The notes under the pieces were generated by a model. It ran no database searches and was not told the origin of the DNA. It was given only the letters and a program-made list of their open reading frames with translations. A stretch of 5,858 nt of DNA from RGIG9114 sp045592865 (GTDB lineage Bacteria > Bacillota > Clostridia > Oscillospirales > JAGBHD01), in the NCBI GenBank assembly GCA_045592865.1, contig JAZNVP010000051.1, positions 1 to 5,858 on the forward strand, given 5' to 3'. The position numbers and the translations under genes are program-made. Positions 1 through 5,858 of this stretch are shown here, piece by piece (within the stretch, counting starts at the first letter, position 1; each line of letters opens with the position of its first letter).

Positions 1-24
1 ACTTAAGTATATACTTAAGTATAT
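1..24. repeat. Tandem 12-bp palindromic repeat (two copies)
   Basis: The unit ACTTAAGTATAT occurs twice with no spacer (1-12 and 13-24). Because the unit is itself built from palindromes, positions 1-20 form a perfect 20-bp inverted repeat and positions 9-24 a second, overlapping 16-bp one. Seen directly. Such an array upstream of a replication gene could be an operator for an element-encoded repressor, an iteron-like Rep or host-factor site, or an AT-rich unwinding region; the sequence does not decide between them. The array touches the window edge, so more copies may lie to the left. Confidence 0.75.
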
Positions 25-84
25 GTCCGTAAAGCGCAAATATTAAGTCCTATTTATTGGACACTATTCCTCTTTATTCTATTT

Positions 85-100
85 CGCCGAAGGCGTTTTT
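85..100 (+). other. Small GC hairpin followed by T5
   Basis: CGCC (85-88) pairs with GGCG (92-95) around a GAA loop, followed directly by five T residues (96-100). The 4-bp stem is short for a terminator on its own, but it stands only 7 nt before the stronger hairpin at 103-128, so the two form a tandem pair. It may be an accessory terminator stem or part of a structured intergenic region of a rolling-circle replicon. Confidence 0.45.
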
Positions 101-102
101 GC

Positions 103-133
103 AACCACCGTGTTGTATCACGGTGGTTTTTTT
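103..133 (+). terminator. Rho-independent terminator upstream of rep
   Basis: AACCACCGTG (103-112) pairs perfectly with CACGGTGGTT (119-128) around the 6-nt loop TTGTAT and is followed by T5 (129-133). This is a 10-bp GC-containing stem with a U-tract on the plus strand. The reverse strand lacks an adjacent U-tract, so it should act only left to right. It would stop transcription arriving from genes left of the window and insulate the rep promoter that begins 11 nt later. An attenuator role for a longer rep leader cannot be excluded. Confidence 0.85.
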
Positions 134-143
134 ATATTTTCTC

Positions 144-172
144 TTGACTTTCCCCTTTTTATATGCTATATT
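144..172 (+). promoter_or_regulatory. Predicted sigma-A promoter of rep
   Basis: A -35 box TTGACT (144-149) is separated by exactly 17 nt from a -10 box TATATT (167-172), which is preceded by the extended -10 element TGC (164-166). Each box is one mismatch from consensus and the spacing is optimal. The expected transcription start, about 7 nt beyond the -10 box, falls at about 179. The leader would be only about 10 nt and would begin at the Shine-Dalgarno sequence. The promoter lies just after the terminator at 103-133, giving rep its own strong, insulated transcription. Confidence 0.8.
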
Positions 173-178
173 CTTCTT

Positions 179-185
179 GGGTGAT
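179..185 (+). promoter_or_regulatory. Ribosome binding site that sets the rep start
   Basis: GGGTGAT lies 3 nt before ATG 189. GGTGAT is complementary to the 3' end of 16S rRNA in the register that suits such a short gap. The same GGTGAT motif with the same 3-nt gap precedes polC, which supports it as a working site in this host. It favours ATG 189 over the in-frame TTG at 57. Confidence 0.8.
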
Positions 186-188
186 ATT

Positions 189-1274
189 ATGAAGAAGTTT
201 AAAAAAGATGAAATATATCAGTCAATCGACTGGATCCAGGGAACTATCCCTTGGGTTAATGCTTATACCTTCTTTTCTGAACTTGCTAATTGTGATAAAC
301 GTTTAAAGTTTGATAATTGGGTTAAACAAGAAAAAGGTTTGCTTGGTTATTCTAATCGTTATTGCTTTGAAGGTAAAAATAATATTGTTGTTTGTTGGAA
401 TTCTACTTCTGATTACGAACTTATTTCTAATTATCCTAATATTGACCCTACTTTTTTAGTTAAACAAGATACTGAGTTTTCTGCTCCCGGTAAAGTTTAT
501 TTTCCTCGTATTTTTATTTATATTTCTGGAGATGGTCTTCGTCAGTTAGGTGATAATCAGTTTTCTGTTTATGCTTTTCTTTGTGAATATGGTTTTCGTT
601 GCACTCGTGTTGACGTTGCTATCGACTTTTTTGATAAAGAAAATACTTACGTTCCACTTTTACAAGGTGCTTTTGAAGCTACTAAACGTTGCCGAAACGG
701 TAAAAATGATAAAGGTGAAGTAATTCGACCTGCTTCTGCTGAACGTGGCACTATTTTTATTAGGTCTGCTATGAATAGAGATACTATACAGTGTCATATT
801 CACGATGATTTGCTTCGTGCTTGGAATAAAGAAGCTTGTTCTTACAACTATGAAATGGGTGGTTCTGGTTCAGAACTCGGACGTGTTAAACTCTATGATA
901 AGTGGTTAGAGGTTAACACTGTTAAGCGTCTTGCTAAAGTTAAAGAGGTTTATCTTGCTCCCGTTCCTGATGATTATTGGTATCGTTTAGAGTATACTAT
1001 AAAATCTTCTTATGCTTCTGATTTATTTTCTCAGATGTATGATTATTATCGTGTTAACGGTGAGTGGAATATACCTATTCTTTCTAAATGGTGTGTTAAT
1101 AAATTTTTTAGTTTAGTCGTTTTTAAATCTGCTGGTTATCATGACGCTGATTTAGATATTGCAGATGCCTGGAAGGCTTTCGTTAAGTATTTTGATGATA
1201 TAACTGATGGTTCACTGTCTTTTTATTTAGCGAAATTGCCGAGGTCAAAAAAGGGGTCTGCCCCCCGTGATTAA
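189..1274 (+). CDS. Rolling-circle replication initiator, Rep_trans/RstA family
   Basis: A 361-aa protein resembling the Rep_trans family (Pfam PF02486), which includes RstA of filamentous phage CTXphi, RepC/RepD of pT181-type plasmids and NicK of ICEBs1. These proteins nick one strand at an origin, bind the 5' end through a tyrosine and start rolling-circle replication in the cytoplasm. Family-like motifs seen in order: DWIQGT (14-19), SGDGLRQL (113-120), TRVDVAIDFFD (139-149), GSGSELGRVKLYDK (225-238) and RLEYTIK (266-272). By analogy with pT181 Rep, Tyr236 in KLYDK is the candidate nucleophile and the acidic residues of RVDVAID are likely metal ligands; this is inference. An in-frame TTG at 57 would add 44 residues, but that stretch spans the terminator and promoter, so ATG 189 is preferred. 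Codons end overwhelmingly in T and arginine is mostly CGT, unlike polC; this suggests a ssDNA phage or rolling-circle origin and transfer. No frameshift or internal stop; it appears intact. Whether phage, plasmid or integrative element is unresolved. Confidence 0.85.
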   Translation: MKKFKKDEIYQSIDWIQGTIPWVNAYTFFSELANCDKRLKFDNWVKQEKGLLGYSNRYCFEGKNNIVVCWNSTSDYELISNYPNIDPTFLVKQDTEFSAPGKVYFPRIFIYISGDGLRQLGDNQFSVYAFLCEYGFRCTRVDVAIDFFDKENTYVPLLQGAFEATKRCRNGKNDKGEVIRPASAERGTIFIRSAMNRDTIQCHIHDDLLRAWNKEACSYNYEMGGSGSELGRVKLYDKWLEVNTVKRLAKVKEVYLAPVPDDYWYRLEYTIKSSYASDLFSQMYDYYRVNGEWNIPILSKWCVNKFFSLVVFKSAGYHDADLDIADAWKAFVKYFDDITDGSLSFYLAKLPRSKKGSAPRD

Positions 1275-1279
1275 TTTCG
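1231..1279 (+). other. Nested inverted repeats with GC hairpin over the rep stop codon
   Basis: CGAAATT (1231-1237) is the reverse complement of AATTTCG (1273-1279). Between them GGGG (1253-1256) can pair with CCCC (1261-1264) around a TCTG loop, with two further C residues after it. The G and C runs stand out in a very AT-rich gene and encode its last residues. No U-tract follows, so it is not a standard terminator. A GC-run inverted repeat beside a Rep_trans gene could be a double-strand origin or nick region, since the oriT sites of ICEBs1 and Tn916 also have C-run/G-run inverted repeats. That role is inference. Confidence 0.4.
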
Positions 1280-1312
1280 GATTATATCTATTAATGTTGT
1301 AACTTTATAGTA

Positions 1313-1356
1313 AAAATAAAATTCTGCAGTAAGAAATTACTGCAGAATTTTATTTT
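1313..1356. terminator. Bidirectional terminator between rep and polC
   Basis: A perfect 20-bp inverted repeat: the left arm (1313-1332) and right arm (1337-1356) enclose a GAAA tetraloop. The core is TTCTGCAGTAA with its complement, flanked by A-rich and T-rich arms, so either strand gives a stem with a U-rich 3' side. rep runs in from the left and polC from the right, so this one structure can end both transcripts. The right arm overlaps the first two positions of the polC stop triplet (1355-1357), which fits an original role as the polC terminator. Confidence 0.9.
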
Positions 1357-4300
1357 AGAATAAAGACAATTGATTAGATTTAGGTAGTGACCCAAGTGCT
1401 CCTATTTCCTCCAGGTTATCTATTATGGTTTTTGATACTCCCGGAATTAGTTTCATTTCTTCTATCGATGAAAAGGTTCCGTTTTTTGCAGCCTCCTGCA
1501 ATGATCTTGCTGCGCTTTCGCCGAGTCCTTTAACAGCGGTGAAAGGTAATCTTATGTTATCCCCTTCTATCGTGTATTTAACCGCATCTGATTTATAGAT
1601 ATCGACAGGAAGGAATTTTATTCCTCTGCAGAACATTTCGTTTATTACCTGAGTGGTTGAGATTTCGTCCTTTTCCTTTACAGATAATTGAAAACTTGGC
1701 AATTCTTCTAATTCCTTTATTCTTTTAAGAGCGACCTCAGAATTACCTGAAACTGCTACGTTATAATCAAACTCGCCGCCTTTTACGGTAAAATTTGTTG
1801 CATAGAACTCTTTTGGGTAATACACCTTGAAGTATGCCAGACGTATTGTTGCTATAAGATATGCGGTTGCATGAGCTTTTGGGAACATATATGATATCTT
1901 AAAGCAACTATCAATATACCACTGCGGAACCCCGCACTTTTTCATTGTTTCGATATGTTCTTCGGTTAATAACTTTTTGGCATTTCCCTTTCGGGTAATT
2001 TCCATTATTTTAAACGCCATTTCATTAGGAACACCTTTTTTTATCAGATATACCATTATACTGTCACGTGTTCCGATAACCTCAGAAATAGTGCAGGTTT
2101 TATTTCTTATAAGCTCTTGAGCGTTATCGTTCCAAACGTTCGTTCCGTGTGAAAGTCCTGAAATCTGAACTAAGTCAGAGAACGTTTTTGGTTGAGCTTC
2201 AACGAGCATTCCCCTAACGAAGTTTGTGCCAACTTCCGGAAGAGCGAACGTTCCCGTTTGCGAATCAATTTGTTCGGGTGTAACGCCGAGAGATTTTGTG
2301 CTTGTAAACAGATCGTATATCTTTGGATCACTCATAGGAACGTCAAGTATGTTTATCCCCGTTAGGTCTTCTAAATACTTATACATTGTTGGAACGTCGT
2401 GCCCGAGAAGATCAAGTTTAAGAATGGTATCGTGTAATGAGTTAAAATCAAAATGTGTTGTAACTATTCCCTTTTCATCCGAATCTGCAGGATGTTGAAC
2501 GGGTGTGAAATCATATACGTCATAGTCCCTTGGAATAACAACCATTCCCCCAGGATGCTGTCCCGTAGTCTTTTTTACGTCTACACATCCTAAAGAAAGC
2601 CTTTTGATCTCAGCTTTTGGTAGGATTCTTCCTCTCTCTTCGAGGTATTTAACAACGTAAGCTTCGGATGTTTTTTCGGCTAAACCCGAGATAGTTCCCG
2701 CTTTAAACACATTCTCACTGCCAAACAACACTTCTGTGTATTTATGTGCCTGAGCTTGATATTCACCCGAGAAGTTAAGATCGATATCAGGGCTCTTATC
2801 TCCTTTAAATCCTAGGAATGTTTCAAAAGGAATATCGTGGCCATCTCTGATATATTCAGTTCCGCATTTTTCACACTTTTTGCTGGGTAAATCAAAGCCT
2901 GAACCAATGTCGTCGAAGGGTCCAAAGTCGCTATGTTTGCATTTGGGACAAACGTAATGTGGCGGCAATGGATTAACCTCTGAAATACCTGCCATTGTTG
3001 CAACGAATGAAGAACCGACAGATCCTCTTGAACCAACAAGATAACCGTCTGATACTGATTTAAATACAAGTTTCTGAGCTATCATATAAAGCACGGCGAA
3101 GCCATTCTTTATTATAGAATTAAGTTCCTTATTAAGTCTTGCAGAAACAATTTCAGGCAGGTCTTCACCGTATATTTCTTTAGCTTTTTCAGTTGTGATT
3201 CGGGTTAAATCTTCCTCTGAGCCTTCAATAGATGGCGGATACGTGCCTTTTGGTATAGGTAGTATATCAGGTGAAACCATATCAAATATCTTCTTGGGGT
3301 TAGCTATTACAGCATCGTAAGCACCTTTTTCTCCAAGATAAGAGAATTCTTCGAGCATTTCTTCGGTTGTTTTAAGATAAAGCGGTGGTTGATTATCTCC
3401 GTCTTCAAAACCGTGCATAAGAATTTTTCTGTATATATCGTCTTCAGGTTCCAAAAAATGCACATCTCCGGTTGCCACCAAAGGTTTATTGAGTTTTGAT
3501 GCAAGACCTGCAATTGTTTTGTTTAGTTCTATTAATCCGTTGTTATCTGCAACGCTTCCGTTTCTAACAAGATAAGCGTTGTTCTGAATTGGCTGAATTT
3601 CAAGGAAATCATAGAAAGAAGCAGTCGAAAGCAGCTCTGCGTAGTTGCGTTTTTGTAATACCGCCTTGTAAAGCTCACCGGCTTCACAGGCACTTCCTAC
3701 AATTAAACCTTCCCTATGCTGCATTAATATGCTCTTTGGTATTCTTGGTCTTTTATAAAAGTAATTTAAATGAGAATAAGAAACTAATTTGTATAGATTT
3801 TTCAATCCAACAGCATCTTTGACCAATAAAATTATATGGTGAGTTTGCTTACTTTCTTCTTTATTAAAGCAATAGTTAATTTTATTAACGTTTATTACTT
3901 TATGAACAGACTCTAAGCGATCGAGCATTCTAATGAAAATTTCGGATAATACGTTTGCGTCATCTACTGCGCGGTGATGATTAAAATCTGAACAGTTAAG
4001 ATGCTCTGCGACTGTGTTGAGCTTATAGTTTTTAAGCCCTTTATAAAGTCCTTTGGCAAGTGCGACAGTATCTATATAACAAGGAGCGTAATCGAAATTA
4101 TTTCTGGTGCATGAAGCATGAATAAAGCTCATATCAAATTTAGCGTTATGCGCGACAAGAGGACTTGTCCCACAAAAATCAATAAAGCTTTTTACCGCTT
4201 CATCTTCCTTGGGCGCACCTGCTACCATTTCATTGGTAATACCCGTAAGCTCTGTAATTTTAGGTGATATTGGCTTTTCAGGGTCAACGAAGGTTGATAG

Positions 4301-5617
4301 CTTATCTATTACCTTTCCATTTGATATCTTAACAGCGCCGATTTCAATAATTTTTTCGTATTCGGGTGACAGTCCTGTTGTCTCTAAATCGAACACAACA
4401 AATTCATTGTTTAAATTATAGTCTATTTCGTTTTTAACTGCATCGATTGTGTCATTAAACAGATATCCTTCAACACCGTAGATAATTTTAAAATCAGGGT
4501 TTTCCTTTCTGACCTTATCGCAAGTTGTCATTGCTTCAGGGAACGATTGGACGACGCCATGATCGGTTATTGCTATCCCGTTATGTCCAAACTCATGAGC
4601 CTTTAAAACAAGGGCTTTTGCTGTGCAAACACCGTCTAATGAAGACATTTTTGTGTGAGCGTGAAGTTCTATTCTTTTTTCAGGTGCATTATCTTCCCTT
4701 TTTTGTGATTTTGGTTTGGTTGCTAAGGAAATATCAAATGCTTTTATAACGGTTTCTTTGTCATATTTATCATAGGTAGCTTCACCGTAAACACAAATGT
4801 ATTGATCCTTTAATACCGACAAAGCCTCAGACTTCTTTTCGTCGGCAAAAACCTTTACTGAAACTGACATACTTCCGTCGTATATATAGTATGTAAATAT
4901 AGTTTTACCGTTAGGGATATCCTTGCTGTCTTTAAAGAAAATTTCGCCGCAAACAGCGACCCTTCCTGAGTATTCCGAAACATCTGCGATTCTTGTAATG
5001 GGTGCTTTAATCTCCTTGCCAATTATAATCTCCGAATTGTTTGGTAAACTCTGTTTTGCAACGGTCTTTTTATTTTCTTTAGAGATCTGTTCTTCTGCTT
5101 TTTGCGAAATCTCTTTTATGGATTTATCAAAGGTTTCTCCATAATTAATTGTTTCACATTTGCCTTCGGTAAACTTAACAATATAAGTTTGTGAAAACAT
5201 TTCAGAAATCCCTTCGGAAAGGACTGAAGCAAAATTTATTTTATTAATTAAAGAAAGACCGCCGTGGTGTAAAGTGATAGAGATTTCTTTATCTGCTATA
5301 AGCACCTCACAGTCATCCAAGAAGCCGTTTATGGCGGGATTCTTATACTTTAAAAAACTAATATAACTGTTAATTAAAGACACGTTTAAAGCGTCTATAT
5401 TTAATTTTGGGACGAGTTTTAAATCTTTTACTCCAAGAATTGACTTATAATTATTAGTAAAACTTATTATTTCATCAAAGGAAATGCTGTTAAAAGACGC
5501 AACAATTCTGATCGCATCTGAGTTAGAAGCAATCGTCATTTCCTTAATAGCACCGTCGTATAAAACGCTATACTCTTCCCTATTCAATTTAAAAAATTCA
5601 CCAAGTGTTTTTGCCAT
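1355..5617 (-). CDS. polC: DNA polymerase III alpha subunit, PolC type
   Basis: Replicative polymerase of low-GC Gram-positive bacteria, extending DNA at the chromosomal fork with a built-in proofreading exonuclease. The 1420 aa are close to the roughly 1437 aa of Bacillus subtilis PolC, so it is full length. Domains in order: N-terminal domain (about 1-190); OB fold (about 205-300); PHP domain with ELHAHTK (317-323), TDHG (351-354), E383, C644 and TGDVH (716-720). A DEDDh exonuclease is inserted in the PHP domain (about 404-567; D410, E412, D495, H548, D553). The polymerase domain carries GSRGSVGSSF (862-871), a four-cysteine zinc site (C890, C893, C915, C918), PDIDLNFSGEYQ (943-954) with catalytic D944 and D946, a probable third aspartate D1069, and PKAHATAY (1246-1253). 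Helix-hairpin-helix-like segments lie near 1361-1408, and the protein ends in QLSLF (1416-1420), a beta-clamp-binding motif. The start is preceded by GGTGAT 3 nt away. It follows ispG by 11 nt with no visible promoter between, so co-transcription is likely. No missing catalytic residue or frameshift seen. Confidence 0.98.
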   Translation of the reverse strand: MAKTLGEFFKLNREEYSVLYDGAIKEMTIASNSDAIRIVASFNSISFDEIISFTNNYKSILGVKDLKLVPKLNIDALNVSLINSYISFLKYKNPAINGFLDDCEVLIADKEISITLHHGGLSLINKINFASVLSEGISEMFSQTYIVKFTEGKCETINYGETFDKSIKEISQKAEEQISKENKKTVAKQSLPNNSEIIIGKEIKAPITRIADVSEYSGRVAVCGEIFFKDSKDIPNGKTIFTYYIYDGSMSVSVKVFADEKKSEALSVLKDQYICVYGEATYDKYDKETVIKAFDISLATKPKSQKREDNAPEKRIELHAHTKMSSLDGVCTAKALVLKAHEFGHNGIAITDHGVVQSFPEAMTTCDKVRKENPDFKIIYGVEGYLFNDTIDAVKNEIDYNLNNEFVVFDLETTGLSPEYEKIIEIGAVKISNGKVIDKLSTFVDPEKPISPKITELTGITNEMVAGAPKEDEAVKSFIDFCGTSPLVAHNAKFDMSFIHASCTRNNFDYAPCYIDTVALAKGLYKGLKNYKLNTVAEHLNCSDFNHHRAVDDANVLSEIFIRMLDRLESVHKVINVNKINYCFNKEESKQTHHIILLVKDAVGLKNLYKLVSYSHLNYFYKRPRIPKSILMQHREGLIVGSACEAGELYKAVLQKRNYAELLSTASFYDFLEIQPIQNNAYLVRNGSVADNNGLIELNKTIAGLASKLNKPLVATGDVHFLEPEDDIYRKILMHGFEDGDNQPPLYLKTTEEMLEEFSYLGEKGAYDAVIANPKKIFDMVSPDILPIPKGTYPPSIEGSEEDLTRITTEKAKEIYGEDLPEIVSARLNKELNSIIKNGFAVLYMIAQKLVFKSVSDGYLVGSRGSVGSSFVATMAGISEVNPLPPHYVCPKCKHSDFGPFDDIGSGFDLPSKKCEKCGTEYIRDGHDIPFETFLGFKGDKSPDIDLNFSGEYQAQAHKYTEVLFGSENVFKAGTISGLAEKTSEAYVVKYLEERGRILPKAEIKRLSLGCVDVKKTTGQHPGGMVVIPRDYDVYDFTPVQHPADSDEKGIVTTHFDFNSLHDTILKLDLLGHDVPTMYKYLEDLTGINILDVPMSDPKIYDLFTSTKSLGVTPEQIDSQTGTFALPEVGTNFVRGMLVEAQPKTFSDLVQISGLSHGTNVWNDNAQELIRNKTCTISEVIGTRDSIMVYLIKKGVPNEMAFKIMEITRKGNAKKLLTEEHIETMKKCGVPQWYIDSCFKISYMFPKAHATAYLIATIRLAYFKVYYPKEFYATNFTVKGGEFDYNVAVSGNSEVALKRIKELEELPSFQLSVKEKDEISTTQVINEMFCRGIKFLPVDIYKSDAVKYTIEGDNIRLPFTAVKGLGESAARSLQEAAKNGTFSSIEEMKLIPGVSKTIIDNLEEIGALGSLPKSNQLSLF

Positions 5618-5620
5618 TTT

Positions 5621-5626
5621 ATCACC
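5621..5626 (-). promoter_or_regulatory. Ribosome binding site of polC
   Basis: On the minus strand GGTGAT lies in the 11-nt gap between the ispG stop codon and the polC ATG, three bases (AAA) before the start. It matches the GGTGAT site of rep in motif and spacing, and supports the ATG at 5617 as the true start. Confidence 0.7.
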
Positions 5627-5628
5627 AG

Positions 5629-5858
5629 TTATAATTTATATATTTCATTTAACAGTTCCGATTCAATATCTTTTTCATCAACAGTTTTTATAACAACGTC
5701 TTTTTTAAATATAACGGCTTTTCCGTTGCCTCCTGCTATACCTATATCAGCCTCTCTTGCTTCACCCGGTCCGTTTACAATACATCCCATTACTGCGACG
5801 GTTATGTCCTTATCAAGATCTTTAATTGCATTCTCAATACGATTTGCTAAGGTGATTA
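5629..5858 (-). CDS. ispG: 4-hydroxy-3-methylbut-2-enyl diphosphate synthase, C-terminal part
   Basis: The last 75 codons of IspG (GcpE), cut by the right edge of the window. IspG is a cytoplasmic [4Fe-4S] enzyme of the MEP pathway that converts methylerythritol cyclodiphosphate to HMBPP for isoprenoid synthesis. The fragment contains VAVMGCIVNGPGEAREADIG, the family's most conserved C-terminal block. Its cysteine is the third cluster ligand and its glutamate seven residues later is the conserved acidic ligand (E. coli Cys305 and Glu312). It is followed by the usual IAGGNGKAVIF strand and ends in ELLNEIYKL. The first two cluster cysteines, the TIM-barrel domain and the start lie outside the window. 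The stop codon is 11 nt before polC, which indicates an operon. In clostridia dxr and rseP often precede ispG, so they may lie to the right. Confidence 0.95.
   Translation of the reverse strand, partial: ITLANRIENAIKDLDKDITVAVMGCIVNGPGEAREADIGIAGGNGKAVIFKKDVVIKTVDEKDIESELLNEIYKL

Noticed and set aside
1..32. dif-like XerC/XerD site, as used by many integrating filamentous phages
   Set aside because: It begins with ACTT like a XerC arm, but no recognisable XerD arm follows at the right spacing. The palindromic tandem repeat explains the sequence better.
57..85. Possible weak promoter TTGGAC (57-62), 17 nt, TATTTC (80-85)
   Set aside because: The -10 box is poor and any transcript would meet the hairpins at 85-133 almost at once. 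The promoter at 144-172 is much better and explains rep expression.
57..188. N-terminal extension of Rep from TTG 57 with a hydrophobic segment, which could suggest a membrane-anchored form
   Set aside because: The stretch is made of a terminator hairpin, T-rich tract and promoter read in frame, and has no ribosome site at TTG 57. The hydrophobic residues are a by-product of T-rich DNA.
1277..1304. Second possible dif-like site between rep and polC, ending in GTAACT
   Set aside because: By eye only about half of the 28 positions match the Gram-positive dif consensus and the central region does not fit, which is weak in such AT-rich DNA.
2812..3069. Possible separate small gene in another minus-strand frame over the polC zinc region
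   Set aside because: The polC frame there carries the conserved zinc cysteines and catalytic aspartates without interruption, and the alternative product resembles nothing I recognise.
2226..5693. Several open frames of 68-90 codons on both strands inside or overlapping polC
   Set aside because: They overlap a full-length, motif-complete polC in other frames, show no recognisable domains, and are expected shadow frames.

Overview
The window looks like a low-GC Gram-positive chromosome, most likely from the class Clostridia. The evidence is a full-length PolC-type replicative DNA polymerase directly downstream of the 3' end of ispG. PolC is the Firmicutes-type replicase, and an ispG-polC order is a familiar clostridial arrangement. 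I cannot name a genus from the sequence.

Layout. Positions 1-188 have no credible gene. They hold a tandem palindromic repeat (1-24), two hairpins (85-133, the second a strong Rho-independent terminator) and a textbook sigma-A promoter (144-172). Positions 189-1274 (+) encode a Rep_trans/RstA-family rolling-circle replication initiator with a strong bias towards T-ending codons, as seen in single-stranded DNA phages. A GC-rich hairpin nested in an inverted repeat covers its 3' end (1231-1279). Positions 1313-1356 form a perfect 20-bp stem with a GAAA loop, placed as a bidirectional terminator between the converging rep and polC. Positions 1355-5617 (-) encode PolC (1420 aa, all catalytic motifs intact). 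Positions 5629-5858 (-) are the last 75 codons of ispG, cut by the window edge.

How the parts fit together. ispG and polC are 11 nt apart on the minus strand and look co-transcribed; they are ordinary housekeeping genes (isoprenoid synthesis and chromosome replication). The rep region is different in character and orientation. It is best read as one end of an integrated ssDNA phage (inovirus-like) or rolling-circle element lying just downstream of polC, with any other genes of the element to the left of position 1. No integrase, coat, Zot or attachment site can be seen, so the nature and boundaries of the element are inference. I found no clearly new biological system; the items worth a second look are the rep-associated non-coding structures and the junction with polC.
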